From Halalkalibacillus sediminis (GTDB lineage Bacteria > Bacillota > Bacilli > Bacillales > Alkalibacillaceae), in NCBI RefSeq assembly GCF_002844535.1, contig NZ_PJNH01000002.1, forward strand, positions 124,001 through 188,000: 64,000 bases of DNA, read 5' to 3'. Both the position numbers and the translations under genes were made by a program. The notes under the pieces were generated by a model, which was not told where the DNA came from, did no database searches, and saw only the letters and a list, made by a program, of their open reading frames with translations. Of the stretch, positions 1 to 9,700 are shown piece after piece (positions within the stretch are counted from its first letter, which is position 1; the number at the start of each line of letters is the position of its first letter).

Positions 1-394
1 CCAAGTGCTCAATCTGATGGCTGATCTTCAAGATGAATTCGATCTTACTTATTTATTCATCGCGCATGATTTGAGTGTTGTTAAGCATATTAGCGACCGG
101 GTGGCTGTAATGTATCTGGGTCGCATTGCTGAAATTGCACCGAAAAAGTCGCTTTACGATAACCCGCTTCACCCATATACACAAGCGTTACTGTCGTCTG
201 TTCCTTCTACAGACGTCAAGAATCGGCGTGAAAAAATCCATTTAACAGGAGATTTACCGAGCCCTTCTGACCCGCCTACAGGATGTGCATTCAGGACGCG
301 ATGTCCTCAAGCGCATGATCGATGTGCAATAGAACGTCCTGAATTAAAACATAGGGGAGAAGGTCATTATGTGGCTTGTCATTTATATAAATAA
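1..394 (+). CDS. appF: Peptide ABC transporter ATP-binding protein, C-terminal part (AppF/OppF family)
   Basis: Only the last ~130 residues are in the window; the frame is open to the left edge, so the true start lies upstream. Visible are the H-loop ([12 protein letters not shown], switch histidine), then the oligopeptide-transporter C-terminal extension with [12 protein letters not shown] and a cysteine-rich stretch ([14 protein letters not shown]) that in OppD/OppF-type ATPases is associated with an iron-sulfur site. The protein energises peptide uptake as a cytoplasmic ATPase subunit with the permeases encoded downstream. The order ATPase, binding protein, permease, permease matches Bacillus appDFABC rather than oppABCDF, hence the symbol; family certain, exact paralogue inferred. 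Confidence 0.88.
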   Translation, partial: QVLNLMADLQDEFDLTYLFIAHDLSVVKHISDRVAVMYLGRIAEIAPKKSLYDNPLHPYTQALLSSVPSTDVKNRREKIHLTGDLPSPSDPPTGCAFRTRCPQAHDRCAIERPELKHRGEGHYVACHLYK

Positions 395-478
395 AAATGC
401 TTCATCATCGGAGGTGATCACCTAAAAATAAATCGTTTGTTGTTTTTTGTTTGGTCGAAAATTTAAAGGGGTGAGAAT

Positions 479-2320
479 TTGAAGTTAAAAAGAAATTGGC
501 TGTTGATGTTAGCGTTTGTGTTGATGCTTGGTATGGTGTTAGTTGCTTGTAATAATGATGATACTTCAAGCGAAGAAGAGCCTGAAGAGGAAGAAACAGA
601 AAACGAAGAAAATGAGGAAGAAGAGGAAGAGTCTGAGTCTGAAGAGGAAGAAACGGAAGAAGAAGAGGCGAAAGATGATGGTCCTCAGATGGGTGGAACT
701 GTAACTGGCGCGATGGACACTGCTCCAGCTGGAGTTTTCAACCCGATCTTTTATACAGAAGCGTATGAAGCTAACATTTTAGACTTCACTCATGAAGGGC
801 TTCTTTCACAAAACGAGAATCTTGAGTTTGTTGAAGGCCTAGCTAATGACTGGCAAATCAACGATGATCAAACCGAAATCACTCTAACTCTCGAAGAAGG
901 CGTGAAATGGCACGATGGCGAGGAATTCACTGCTGATGATGTAGTTTTCACTTATAAAGCAATTGCGAGTCCTGGCTATGTTGAGGCTGGGGGAGTTCGT
1001 ACCGAGTATGCTAATAAATTAGTTGGTTATGAAGCGTTTAACACTGGAGAAACTGAAGAGTTTGAAGGTGTAGTTGCTGAAGATGATTATACAGTCACTT
1101 TTAAATTCGCAGAACCGAACGTGACAATTTTAAAAGATGTTGCATTCTCGATTATTCCTGAGCACGTTTTTGGTGAAGTGCCTGTAGAAGAAATCCCAGA
1201 GCACCCGGCAACACTTAATGCTGGAGAAGTTATCGGAACTGGACCTTTCCAGTTCACAGAAATGCTTGATCGTGAGCAATACGTACTTGCGAAAAACGCT
1301 GATTATTGGAAAGGTGAACCATACTTAGACCAGATCGTATGGCGTATCGTCGAGCAATCCGTCATGTTAGGACTGCTTGAAAATGGTGAGATTGACTTTA
1401 TTTCAGATCCAAACGGGGTGCCTGCAGCAGACTTTGAAACTGTTGATGGCCTAGAACATATCGAAATCATTGAACAGACGGATTTCGGATATCAGTTGAT
1501 GGGTTATAAGATTAACCACCGATCCGATGCTGAAATTGACAGTGGCGAAATCAATCCTGATAGCTGGGAGAAGAATAAAGATGTAGGTGAGCAATTAGTA
1601 AGGCAAGCGATGGCTTATGCAATCGACCGACAAGCCATTGTTGACAACTTATTATACGGCCACGGTTCTGTTATTAACGCACCGATCGCTCAACAATTCT
1701 GGGCGTATGATGAAAGTGCAACAACAGCTTATGAATACAACCCTGAAAAAGCAGGAGAATTGTTAGATGAAGCGGGCTATGTAGATACGAATGACGATGG
1801 ATTCAGAGAAACGCCAGATGGGGAAGAATGGATCGTCAACTTGAACTACCCGACTGGTAACAAGCTCCGTGAAAATTCTGCACCAATTTTAGCTCAATTC
1901 CTTGAAGAAGTCGGCATTAAGATCGACTTGAGACAACCGAAGGAAATGACAGCGTATGTTGAAGATTTGATCAATGATAATGGTGATTGGGATCTTTATC
2001 TGATTGGTTGGAGTTTAGGCAGTGGAGATCCGGATCCATCAGGATTGTGGAACTCAACAGCAGCCTATAACTTCTCTCGTTGGAACAACCCAGATTCTGA
2101 TCAATTGATTGCTGATGCTATAAAGGCACCAGATGCGTTTGATCAAGCTTACCGTGAAGAAAAGTATAGTGAGTGGCAGTCTGTTTTCTCTGAAGACTTA
2201 CCAGCTTTACTCCTATATGCACAAAACAAAATTTACGGTTTCAACAAGCGTATGAATGGTGTTAGTCCAATGCCATACTCATTCAATAACGACCCAGAAT
2301 TATGGTGGGTTTCAGAGTAA
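479..2320 (+). CDS. appA: Peptide ABC transporter substrate-binding lipoprotein (SBP_bac_5 family)
   Basis: TTG start preceded by AAAGGGGTGAG. Residues 1-24 are a lipoprotein signal peptide (basic MKLKR, hydrophobic core, lipobox LVAC at about 21-24), so the mature protein is tethered to the outer face of the membrane. Residues ~30-65 form an almost pure Glu/Asp/Ser linker, as often seen in halophilic Bacillaceae. The rest is a family 5 extracellular solute-binding domain (LEEGVKWHDGEEFTADDVVFT, GTGPFQF, YNPEKAGELLDEAGY). It delivers peptides to the permeases encoded just downstream. 613 aa fits the family. A hairpin terminator-like sequence follows, so the permeases may be expressed at a lower level. 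Confidence 0.93.
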   Translation: MKLKRNWLLMLAFVLMLGMVLVACNNDDTSSEEEPEEEETENEENEEEEEESESEEEETEEEEAKDDGPQMGGTVTGAMDTAPAGVFNPIFYTEAYEANILDFTHEGLLSQNENLEFVEGLANDWQINDDQTEITLTLEEGVKWHDGEEFTADDVVFTYKAIASPGYVEAGGVRTEYANKLVGYEAFNTGETEEFEGVVAEDDYTVTFKFAEPNVTILKDVAFSIIPEHVFGEVPVEEIPEHPATLNAGEVIGTGPFQFTEMLDREQYVLAKNADYWKGEPYLDQIVWRIVEQSVMLGLLENGEIDFISDPNGVPAADFETVDGLEHIEIIEQTDFGYQLMGYKINHRSDAEIDSGEINPDSWEKNKDVGEQLVRQAMAYAIDRQAIVDNLLYGHGSVINAPIAQQFWAYDESATTAYEYNPEKAGELLDEAGYVDTNDDGFRETPDGEEWIVNLNYPTGNKLRENSAPILAQFLEEVGIKIDLRQPKEMTAYVEDLINDNGDWDLYLIGWSLGSGDPDPSGLWNSTAAYNFSRWNNPDSDQLIADAIKAPDAFDQAYREEKYSEWQSVFSEDLPALLLYAQNKIYGFNKRMNGVSPMPYSFNNDPELWWVSE

Positions 2321-2339
2321 AGACATATAGCACAAAGGA

Positions 2340-2374
2340 AGAGCGTGCGAACATAGTTCCATGCTCTTTCTTTT
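2340..2374 (+). terminator. Hairpin after appA-like gene
   Basis: GAGCGTG and CATGCTC pair around a 12-nt loop and are followed by TTTCTTTT. It lies between the binding-protein gene and the permeases, so it may set a high A-to-BC expression ratio by partial termination. Confidence 0.65.
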
Positions 2375-2405
2375 AAATAAATTTTGTACAAGTTTTAAGT
2401 TTGTT

Positions 2406-2545
2406 GTTGATTCTAACGAATCGTTTGTCGGCGGACGCGTTCCTGGGGGCACGGATTCAACTTCCCAAAACTCACAATTCGCGAGTTTTGCGTGATTTTC
2501 AGCTTGTGCTGATCCCCTAGGAGTCGCCGCCTCTCACGATTCGTA
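2406..2545 (-). repeat. Dispersed structured repeat, short copy
   Basis: About 140 bp that match, in reverse complement, the element at 45487-45690. Shared blocks include GTTGATTCTAACGAATCG, GGCGGACGC, TGGGGGCACGG-TTCAACTTCC, an inverted repeat CAAAACTC...GAGTTTTG with a different loop in each copy, GTGATTTTCAGC, and CCCCTAGGAGTCG-CGCCTC. This copy lacks ~65 bp present in the other. It occupies most of the 347-bp gap between the binding-protein and permease genes. It resembles from memory a GC-richer repeat widespread in Bacillaceae genomes; that match is recollection, not a search result. Confidence 0.85.
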
Positions 2546-2667
2546 TAGTATAGAATCTAATCTTTCAAATTAACAAGTGACTTTAACATACCTAAATAAG
2601 ATGTTGTTAAAGCTCAAATGAAAAAAAACTAATTAGAAATGTCCGGTTTTAGATCAGGGGGAATCTC

Positions 2668-3636
2668 ATGTACAAATTCATTATTCGCCGCATACTTGTT
2701 TTCATCCCGATGCTTTTTGCCCTGACCATTATAGTATTCGGACTCGCTCAATTAGCTCCAGGTGATGCCTTGACGGGGCAATCACTAGCTGACCCAGATG
2801 TGAATCCGGAAGTATATGAACAACAACGTGAAGCATTAGGACTGAATGATCCTATTCCAGTTCAGTATGGAAGGTGGATCACCGCTGCTGCCCAAGGGGA
2901 CTTTGGTAACTCATTGATATTCAAAGGAAGGTCAGTAGCTGATTTAATTGAAGCACGTTTTGCCAACACGCTTTACCTAGGGCTCTTTTCCTTAGGAATC
3001 ACAATTATTGTCGCTATCCCGATTGGAATTTATTCTGCTAGGCGACCTTATTCATTACTGGATTACGGCGCGACAGGCTTCGGGTTCCTGGGGCTTGCGA
3101 TACCGAACTTCTTTTTCGGATTAATCGCTATTTATGTTCTATCCATTCAATTAGGATGGTTTCCGGCTCAAGGTACGCTTTCTGCACCAGGAGTGACTGG
3201 AATCGAAGCATTCTTCGACCGGATCCATCATATGGTATTGCCTGGTATTACGCTAGGCCTAGCGGGGACAGCAACGTATATGCGTTACATGCGTTCTGAA
3301 GTGCTTGATGTGCTAGGAAGTGACTATATTCGTACTGCCAGAGCTAAGGGTATGACTGAACGGAATGTTCTTTATAAACACACCCTTCGAAATGCTCTGA
3401 TTCCGATTATCACGTTGATGGGATTTGAAATTGGGGTTTTGTTAAGTGGTGCGGTAATTACTGAACAAGTTTTCCAATACCCAGGTCTAGGAACGCTATT
3501 TTTGAGTTCGGTCACGAACAGGGACTTTCCTGTTGTAATGGCAATCGCCATGATTTTGGGAGTGCTGATCTTAGTTGGTAACCTATTGGCCGATATTTTT
3601 TACAGTATCATCGATCCAAGAATTCGATACGATTGA
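2668..3636 (+). CDS. appB: Peptide ABC transporter permease (AppB/OppB/DppB family)
   Basis: 322 aa, the usual length for DppB-type permeases. N-terminal membrane segment (residues ~9-30), the conserved extracellular start of the family (PGDALTGQSLADP, REALGLNDP), then five further membrane segments. The cytoplasmic EAA loop that contacts the ATPases is visible around YIRTARAKGMTERNVLYKHTLRNALIP (described here by its key residues ARAKG). Start ATG follows GATCAGGGGGAATCTC. It forms the heterodimeric channel with the next gene, 11 bp downstream. Confidence 0.93.
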   Translation: MYKFIIRRILVFIPMLFALTIIVFGLAQLAPGDALTGQSLADPDVNPEVYEQQREALGLNDPIPVQYGRWITAAAQGDFGNSLIFKGRSVADLIEARFANTLYLGLFSLGITIIVAIPIGIYSARRPYSLLDYGATGFGFLGLAIPNFFFGLIAIYVLSIQLGWFPAQGTLSAPGVTGIEAFFDRIHHMVLPGITLGLAGTATYMRYMRSEVLDVLGSDYIRTARAKGMTERNVLYKHTLRNALIPIITLMGFEIGVLLSGAVITEQVFQYPGLGTLFLSSVTNRDFPVVMAIAMILGVLILVGNLLADIFYSIIDPRIRYD

Positions 3637-3647
3637 GGTGAAAACAT

Positions 3648-4568
3648 ATGCAGTCGAATCCGCAAGAATCTGTAACTACACAACCAGAGAGTGGACCAGC
3701 TAAGTCGCAAGAAAGTAGAAGTCCGTTTCAATTGGCCTTGAGACGGTTCATGAAGAATAGATTAGCAGTGGTTAGCGTGTTCGTGTTATTTGTGATTGTC
3801 ATCATTTGCATCATGGCTCCCTTGCTGACAGACCACGATCCGGAGAAAACCAACCTTTTACTGTTGGAAAAAGGTCCGAGTGATGAACATCTATTAGGAA
3901 CTAATGGACAGGGGCAGGATAATTTTTCTCGCTTGTTGTACGGGGGACGTATTTCCTTAATCGTGGGATTTAGTGCAATGTTTTTCACCTTGGCCATAGG
4001 TGTCACATTAGGTTCAATCGCTGGATATTATGGGAAAAAAGTCGATAACCTCATCATGCGAGCTGCAGATATTATGCTGATGCTACCTTTCCTTGTGCTT
4101 GTCCTTACGATCATGGCAATCATAGATAAAGTGACCATTGGAATTTTTGTGACGATTATTGCACTGACATCGTGGCCGAATCTGACTCGTATTATTCGCG
4201 GGACGTACTTGTCGCTACGTGAGCAAGAGTTTGTGCTAGGTGCACGAGCAATAGGTGCAAGTGATTTCAGGATCATATTCAAACACTTTATACCGAATGC
4301 CATGGGACCAATCGTTGTTAACGCGACTTTGATGATGGCTGTTTACATTATCATTGAGTCTGGACTCAGTTTTATCGGCTTTGGGATACCGAACCCGACA
4401 CCGACATGGGGGAATATGATTTCTGAAGCTCAAAATATTCGTATTTTACGCAACCATCCTGAGGCATGGATCCCACCAGGGGTTGCAATATTGATTACTG
4501 TCTTGGCCATCAACTTCATTGGAGACGGTCTCAGAGATGCATTCGATCCAAAAAGTAAAGCTAGATAA
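3648..4568 (+). CDS. appC: Peptide ABC transporter permease (AppC/OppC/DppC family)
   Basis: 306 aa. A polar, Gln/Ser/Pro-rich N-terminal ~25 residues precede the OppC_N segment (FMKNRLAVVSVFVLFVIV), then LLGTNGQGQDNFSRLLYGGR, the family signature of DppC permeases, and the EAA loop (FVLGARAIGASDFRI). Five to six membrane segments are evident. Start ATG has GAGGTG upstream and follows the partner permease after 11 bp, so the two are cotranscribed. It ends the operon, with a terminator 60 bp later. Confidence 0.93.
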   Translation: MQSNPQESVTTQPESGPAKSQESRSPFQLALRRFMKNRLAVVSVFVLFVIVIICIMAPLLTDHDPEKTNLLLLEKGPSDEHLLGTNGQGQDNFSRLLYGGRISLIVGFSAMFFTLAIGVTLGSIAGYYGKKVDNLIMRAADIMLMLPFLVLVLTIMAIIDKVTIGIFVTIIALTSWPNLTRIIRGTYLSLREQEFVLGARAIGASDFRIIFKHFIPNAMGPIVVNATLMMAVYIIIESGLSFIGFGIPNPTPTWGNMISEAQNIRILRNHPEAWIPPGVAILITVLAINFIGDGLRDAFDPKSKAR

Positions 4569-4625
4569 TAAGGTGAGAAAGAAGTCTCCACTAGGTGGAG
4601 AAACATACAAAATATCACACTAATT

Positions 4626-4666
4626 AACAGACCAAATCTCATATGATTTGGTCTGTTGTTTTTTCC
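4626..4666 (+). terminator. Rho-independent terminator of the app-type operon
   Basis: Perfect inverted repeat AACAGACCAAATC / GATTTGGTCTGTT with a short loop, followed by GTTTTTT. The remaining ~255 bp before the next gene are AT-rich with no further feature that I can support. Confidence 0.9.
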
Positions 4667-4922
4667 TTATATATCAATGTTTATTGGATATAAACACTTG
4701 AATTTGCATACAAGATCGCACCTCAAATAACATAGCGCCAATATTGTTGTTAACGTGCTAATTACTAGTTTATTTGGTATGCCATTTGTTATGTCGATTT
4801 TATAGACTAATTAGGTAAATGTAATTTTATGTTAAAATAAACGGAGATGTGAAGGTTTTTTCTTAAAATAAAGAAGCAGTTTAATTTAACAAAAGTTTAC
4901 TGGATATAGGGAGATAAATATA

Positions 4923-5420
4923 ATGATTATAAGGGAAATAAAAACATCTGATGCAGAAAATTTAGCAGTTCTTATACAACAAGTTGAAGGAAGTTCTCAA
5001 TATATGCTTTGGGAAAAAGGGGAAAGGAATTTTCAATCTGACAATCAACTAAAGATGATTGAGAGTATGAAGGATAACGAAAACTCTACTATACTTGTTG
5101 CAGAAGTTGAAAATGGATTAATTGGGTACTTGCTGGTAATTGGTGGGAATACCAAGAGAAATAGACACTCTGGTTCTATCGTTATTGGAATACTTAAAGG
5201 TTATAGAGGAAAAGGTGTTGGAACTCTGTTATTCGGAGAATTAGAACAGTGGGCATCTAAGCATAACCTACGTCGATTAGAATTAACGGTAGTTACTCGT
5301 AACAAAGCTGGTTTGTCCCTATATAAAAAGATGGGGTTTGAAATCGAAGGAACAAAAAAAGGTTCATTATATATTGATGGAGAATACCTTGATGAATATT
5401 ATATGTCAAAAATTTTATAA
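4923..5420 (+). CDS. GNAT family N-acetyltransferase
   Basis: 165 aa single GNAT domain. The acetyl-CoA-binding motif A is visible as GILKGYRGKGVGTLLFGELEQWA (key residues R/Q-x-x-G-x-G: RGKGVG), followed by motif B-like LTVVTRNKAGLSLYKKMGFEIEG. This family transfers acetyl groups to amines; the substrate cannot be told from sequence. Start ATG follows GGGAGATAAATATA. It is a single-gene unit, with its own terminator and AT-rich flanks. Confidence 0.85.
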   Translation: MIIREIKTSDAENLAVLIQQVEGSSQYMLWEKGERNFQSDNQLKMIESMKDNENSTILVAEVENGLIGYLLVIGGNTKRNRHSGSIVIGILKGYRGKGVGTLLFGELEQWASKHNLRRLELTVVTRNKAGLSLYKKMGFEIEGTKKGSLYIDGEYLDEYYMSKIL

Positions 5421-5465
5421 TGTATATTTCACTAACGGCTGCTTTAGTTTAATAAGGCAATAATG

Positions 5466-5503
5466 AAAACGCTTGGGTATTTTATTTACCCAAGCGTTTT
5501 TGT
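5466..5503 (+). terminator. Rho-independent terminator after GNAT gene
   Basis: AAAACGCTTGGGTA pairs with TACCCAAGCGTTTT over a TTTTATT loop, then TTGTTT. The following ~350 bp to the XRE-TPR gene hold no recognised gene; a weak 21-bp periodicity is noted at 5698-5781. Confidence 0.9.
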
Positions 5504-5697
5504 TTGGAAATTGTACAGTTATTTGTGGTGATAAACATAGTGTGTTTTAGTTTGTCATTTTAACTGTTATTTTAGATTTTCTCCACGGTATCGGAACTAC
5601 TTACACTATGTGAAGGGTTCTTTTTTTGATTAGGTCTAGAAGATTCAGTTCAGAGTAGAAGAGTAATTGCGTCGTTATTTAACTGAAAACCTCAATT

Positions 5698-5781
5698 TTG
5701 CAAACTTATAGTGGAATAAATTCATATTTTTAGTTAATATTGCGCCATTAAATCCGATTATTGCTCCATTATTAATCTTTT
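5698..5781. repeat. Possible decayed 21-bp array
   Basis: TTGCGCCATTAAATCC at 5740 and TTGCTCCATTATTAATC at 5761 are exactly 21 bp apart; TTGCAAACTTATAG at 5698 lies two periods upstream, but the unit at 5719 is not recognisable. Listed because clear 21-bp arrays occur elsewhere in the window; by itself this could be chance. Confidence 0.25.
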
Positions 5782-5853
5782 AAGGAAAACTATTTAAATA
5801 CTATTACATATTTTTTAAATAAGTTAAAATATAGATAGAATCGAGGTGCTTGG

Positions 5854-7149
5854 ATGCAAACGATCGGAGAACAAATCAAAACTATACGGAAAAATAAAAA
5901 ATTGACACTGACTCAAGTGGCTGGAGAAAAGATGTCTGCCGCTATGGTTAGTTTGATTGAAAACAATAAAACAAAACCTACCGTTGAAACGCTTCAACAT
6001 ATAGCCCGTACTCTGAACATCGATCCCCAAGAAATTATGGGGGGCATGACGAGAGAAGAGTTGGCTAGTGAAATAGAACAGATTTCGGAATGGACGGAAG
6101 ATTACGAACTGGAAGGCTTCTTAAAAGCAATTGATCGAATGGAAAATTTGTTACCTCACCTTTCGAACAATTATGAATCTGCGAGAATCTATGAAAAACT
6201 AGCCAAAATCCTATACTTTTTGGAACGTTTTCATAAGGATTCATATGAAGAACTATCTATTCAAAATTACTTCGATTACACCAAAAGAGCGAAAGAAATC
6301 TATCATAACTTACAAATGAAGACTTATGCACTGGAAGTCGTTTTATTCGAAGCGAATATCGAACACTCTAACGGTAATTTTAAGAAAACCCTTGATATTC
6401 TGAATGAGTCAATTGAGTCGCTAAAAAATGAAACTCGTTCTGATATGAAAAGTTTGTATGTGAAATTCCTTTTATTCAGAATCCATGCAGTTTCAGCAAG
6501 CGGAGACTTTAAACAAACATTTGATCTTTTAGATGAAGCGATTGAATTTTCCAAGAAGCATGTAATCATGGATGTATTTTATGAATTACATAACACATAT
6601 GCATTATTGTTGTTCAATGAGAATCAGAAAAAGCAAGCCAATAAACACTTGGAAACAACAGAAAAGTTGATTGACCTTACTGAAAACACTATGTATAGAA
6701 TCAATACGATGGAGATTAAAATTCATTTTCTAGAGTATTTTGAGAACCAACTTGAAGAAGCCCTAGTATTAGCTGATGAATTAGAAGAGGAATTGAAGCG
6801 AGCAGATCCTGTGACTAAGGAAGTTACTGAAGCACTTCACGTTCACTTGTCTGATGCTCGTGCAAGATGCTATACGAAATTAGAGCAACCTCAAAAAGCG
6901 TTGCCACTTTTTCAAAAAATCGATGAGAACTTTCATTTTATGAAAGAAAGGCACCCGATCGATAGCTCACTTGATTATCTTACCCCAAGTTATGAAGCTC
7001 TCTGTTACCTGCAATTAGGTGAGTTTGATAAGGCTCAAGAATTAGCTGAAAAAGGTGTCGAGCTTCAGCGTGAATTCCCACACTTACAGTATTATCAATT
7101 TTCTAAAGAAGTATTGAAGACTGTAAGAGAGAGAGTTTCATTGAAATAA
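5854..7149 (+). CDS. XRE-family transcriptional regulator with TPR domain
   Basis: 431 aa. Residues ~5-62 are an HTH_3/XRE DNA-binding domain (IGEQIKTIRKNKKLTLTQVA, MVSLIENNKTKPTVETLQHIA). Residues ~75-425 are all-helical with degenerate tetratricopeptide repeats, a layout like that of peptide-responsive RNPP-type or Rap-like regulators (NprR, PlcR). ATG start after TCGAGGTGCTTGG. No small signalling-peptide gene is evident immediately downstream: the next feature is a shared terminator, so a peptide ligand is not supported. It is transcribed convergently with the TRAP operon and need not control it. Confidence 0.82.
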   Translation: MQTIGEQIKTIRKNKKLTLTQVAGEKMSAAMVSLIENNKTKPTVETLQHIARTLNIDPQEIMGGMTREELASEIEQISEWTEDYELEGFLKAIDRMENLLPHLSNNYESARIYEKLAKILYFLERFHKDSYEELSIQNYFDYTKRAKEIYHNLQMKTYALEVVLFEANIEHSNGNFKKTLDILNESIESLKNETRSDMKSLYVKFLLFRIHAVSASGDFKQTFDLLDEAIEFSKKHVIMDVFYELHNTYALLLFNENQKKQANKHLETTEKLIDLTENTMYRINTMEIKIHFLEYFENQLEEALVLADELEEELKRADPVTKEVTEALHVHLSDARARCYTKLEQPQKALPLFQKIDENFHFMKERHPIDSSLDYLTPSYEALCYLQLGEFDKAQELAEKGVELQREFPHLQYYQFSKEVLKTVRERVSLK

Positions 7150-7156
7150 GTAAATT

Positions 7157-7195
7157 AAAAACCGAGTTCCCTCTACAAGGAACTCGGTTTTTAAG
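7157..7195. terminator. Bidirectional terminator
   Basis: AAAACCGAGTTCC and GGAACTCGGTTTT form a long stem with A-rich and T-rich flanks, serving the XRE-TPR gene on the plus strand and the TRAP operon on the minus strand. Confidence 0.9.
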
Positions 7196-7196
7196 T

Positions 7197-9239
7197 TTAT
7201 GTGGTGCTGACTGCATTGGTTCTGCGGTGTTGCATGTAGTTTAATACGAACATGAACCCGACGACCACGAAGCCGATAATGTCAGATGTTACTTCTGGTA
7301 GGATTAGGGCAAGTGCCCCTGCCCCAAGAACGATCCGGTAAATAGGATTCATAGGAGTCTTCAAAAAACCTTCCAGTGCAGAGCTTAAAGCTACAATTCC
7401 GATAATAGCTGTCACCACAATCAGAACCACGTCCATGATCGGTGGAACTCCGAACTCAGTCGCATTTGTCGCAACCCCTTCTGTATCAATGAGGAGCATT
7501 GCGGGATTATAAACGAACAAGTAAGGAATGATGAATCCGGCTAAAGATAGTTTCAATGCTTGGAAGCCGGTACTCATCGGGTTTCCTCCTGATACCCCGG
7601 CACCTGCGAATGCTGCTAGGGCAACCGGAGGTGTAACATTGGCGAAAATACCAAAATAGAAAACAAACATATGCGCAACTAATATAGGTACATCGAATGC
7701 AGCTAATGCAGGTGCAGCCATCGTCGCAGTAATGATATAAGCCGGGATTGATGGAAGCCCCATACCTAGTAGCATCGAAGCAATCATCGTAAAGAACAAT
7801 GTCAGGAATAGAGAACCTGAACCTAGGCTAGCGATAGATGATGTCATCACTGTACCGAAGCTTGTCAGGCTTACGACACCGATGATGATTCCTACGACCG
7901 CACAGGCGATCATTACAGCTAATGACTGACGAGCACCTTGTGCCATTGCATCTAGAATATCTTTTATAGACATGCGTGTAGATTTACGTAGCGTAGCCAC
8001 AATGACCGTCAAGACGATAGTGTAGAACGCTGCGTAACCGACAGGAACGTTCTGATATAACATGACAATCAGACCGACGATCGGTAACAACAGATGTCCG
8101 CGTTCTTTCATGACCTCTTTTACTCTAGGAAGATCTGCTTTAGGAATACCACGTAAATCTCTTTTTCCTGCGCGGAAGTGAACCTGCATAATTACGGCTA
8201 AATAATAGAGGACAGCAGGTATTAATGCAGCTAGCGCAATCGTCCCGTACTGAATTCCAGTTGTCTCAGCCATGATGAAGGCACTGGCCCCCATGATTGG
8301 AGGTAGAACCTGACCACCGACGGATGCACTTGCTTCAACAGCTCCCGCAAAGTTACGGTGGTAACCGATTTTTTTCATCAATGGAATGGTGAAAGCCCCA
8401 GTTCCTACGACGTTTGCGACCGCAGCACCATTAATGCTTCCCATGAAACCACTAGAAACGACTGCCACTTTCGCTGGACCACCTTGTCGATGACCGGCGA
8501 GTGCAAGCGCAATATCGTTGAAGAACTGTCCCATACCTGATTTCGCTAAGAAAGCGCCGAACAGGATGAATAAGAAAATAAAGTTAACCGAAGCCCCGAT
8601 GGCAGTAGAGAAGAGGCCTTCAGTTTTCAAAAACATTTGACCGAAGATATCGCCTAGATCGAAGTCACGTGTCATCAACCTGAACGGCATGAATTCCATA
8701 TGACTGATGAAAGGATAGGCTAAGAAGATCAATGCGAAAATCGGTAAAATGATTCCTGTTACACGTCGTGCTGCTTCTAAAACGAGTACGACAGTGATGA
8801 TCGCGACAATGATATCCATGTTTGTCGGGATACCACCACGTTCTGTGACAATCGCGTTGTATTCGTACATTAAATAAACAGTAGAAAATATACTGAGAGC
8901 AAATAAAATCCAATCATAAAAAGGGATTTTTGCTCGATCTTGTTTAGCGAATGTCGGATAAATCAAGAAAATCAGTGCCAAACCAAATGCTACGTGCAAA
9001 GACCTTTGCTGCAACGCTGGTAAGGGGTTGAATGTAATGTATAGGTGAAATGCCGAATAGGCGATCGCTAGCATGAATACAAAATAGATCATCTTTTTAT
9101 TAGTAAAAGATCTGATCTTCGATTCGCGGCTATATTTTTCAAGTATTTTTTTATCTTGTGCACTATTTTCGTCGCTTTGGTCGGAAGGTTGTTCTGTCGA
9201 TGACTGGGATTCCTTCAGCTTGTTTCTCTTCTGACTCAT
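7197..9239 (-). CDS. TRAP transporter fused permease (DctQM type, TAXI family)
   Basis: 680 aa, the size of TRAP permeases in which the small (4-TM) and large (12-TM) subunits are one chain. A charged N-terminal tail (~50 residues) precedes many hydrophobic segments; the DctM-like core shows MGSINGAAVANVVGTGAFTIP, VEASASVGGQVLPPIMGASAF and MGLPSIPAYI. These transporters use an ion gradient and a periplasmic-type binding protein to import small carboxylates or amino acids; the substrate is unknown. Start ATG at 9239 overlaps the stop of the DUF1850 gene by 4 bp (translational coupling). Confidence 0.92.
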   Translation of the reverse strand: MSQKRNKLKESQSSTEQPSDQSDENSAQDKKILEKYSRESKIRSFTNKKMIYFVFMLAIAYSAFHLYITFNPLPALQQRSLHVAFGLALIFLIYPTFAKQDRAKIPFYDWILFALSIFSTVYLMYEYNAIVTERGGIPTNMDIIVAIITVVLVLEAARRVTGIILPIFALIFLAYPFISHMEFMPFRLMTRDFDLGDIFGQMFLKTEGLFSTAIGASVNFIFLFILFGAFLAKSGMGQFFNDIALALAGHRQGGPAKVAVVSSGFMGSINGAAVANVVGTGAFTIPLMKKIGYHRNFAGAVEASASVGGQVLPPIMGASAFIMAETTGIQYGTIALAALIPAVLYYLAVIMQVHFRAGKRDLRGIPKADLPRVKEVMKERGHLLLPIVGLIVMLYQNVPVGYAAFYTIVLTVIVATLRKSTRMSIKDILDAMAQGARQSLAVMIACAVVGIIIGVVSLTSFGTVMTSSIASLGSGSLFLTLFFTMIASMLLGMGLPSIPAYIITATMAAPALAAFDVPILVAHMFVFYFGIFANVTPPVALAAFAGAGVSGGNPMSTGFQALKLSLAGFIIPYLFVYNPAMLLIDTEGVATNATEFGVPPIMDVVLIVVTAIIGIVALSSALEGFLKTPMNPIYRIVLGAGALALILPEVTSDIIGFVVVGFMFVLNYMQHRRTNAVSTT

Positions 9240-9700
9240 TTAAACGTCCCTCCAATGTATTCCCAAAGATGAAGCTGTTCGATGGAAATCGATACTGATT
9301 CATATTCTTGGGCTAATTTGTATAAGTCGATCGTTTTTTCTTCTGTATGGATCTTCGTTTTAACGTTATTTGAAACGGATATGTTCAACTCAGGTATGGA
9401 TCGGTTCATTTTCATATGGACATAACCATCATCTGAATGGATCACTTCACCGTCAGCAGGTACTCCTGCACCATACGTTTTGAAATATGTTTCTGAAAGG
9501 AAGAGGTCTTCTCCGTCCTTTTCATACACTTCGAACCACTTTTCGTTTTCAACAGAGTGGATCCAAGAAAGCTCGAAGCGGTCTTCTTTTAAGTAAAAAG
9601 TTTCCTCGTCGAGATGAACTTGAATAACTGGAATTCTGTACAAAAGAAAAATAAGGAGCACGATGATGCATGCGCTCCCTATCAATCGTTTACTGTTCAT
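9236..9700 (-). CDS. DUF1850 domain protein, TRAP-associated
   Basis: 154 aa from the preferred ATG at 9700; an in-frame ATG at 9742 would add 14 residues within the preceding gene and is less likely. One N-terminal membrane anchor (residues ~6-22), then an extracellular domain with FELSWIHSVENEKWFEVYE, the typical opening of DUF1850 (SWIHSVE-x(n)-W-E). This family is found almost only beside TAXI-type TRAP genes; its molecular role is unknown. It overlaps the binding-protein gene by 11 bp upstream and the permease gene by 4 bp downstream. Confidence 0.85.
   Translation of the reverse strand: MNSKRLIGSACIIVLLIFLLYRIPVIQVHLDEETFYLKEDRFELSWIHSVENEKWFEVYEKDGEDLFLSETYFKTYGAGVPADGEVIHSDDGYVHMKMNRSIPELNISVSNNVKTKIHTEEKTIDLYKLAQEYESVSISIEQLHLWEYIGGTFK

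Noticed and set aside
5854-7149. Quorum-sensing peptide system with the XRE-TPR regulator
   Set aside because: No short exported peptide gene lies directly after it; a bidirectional terminator and the TRAP operon follow.
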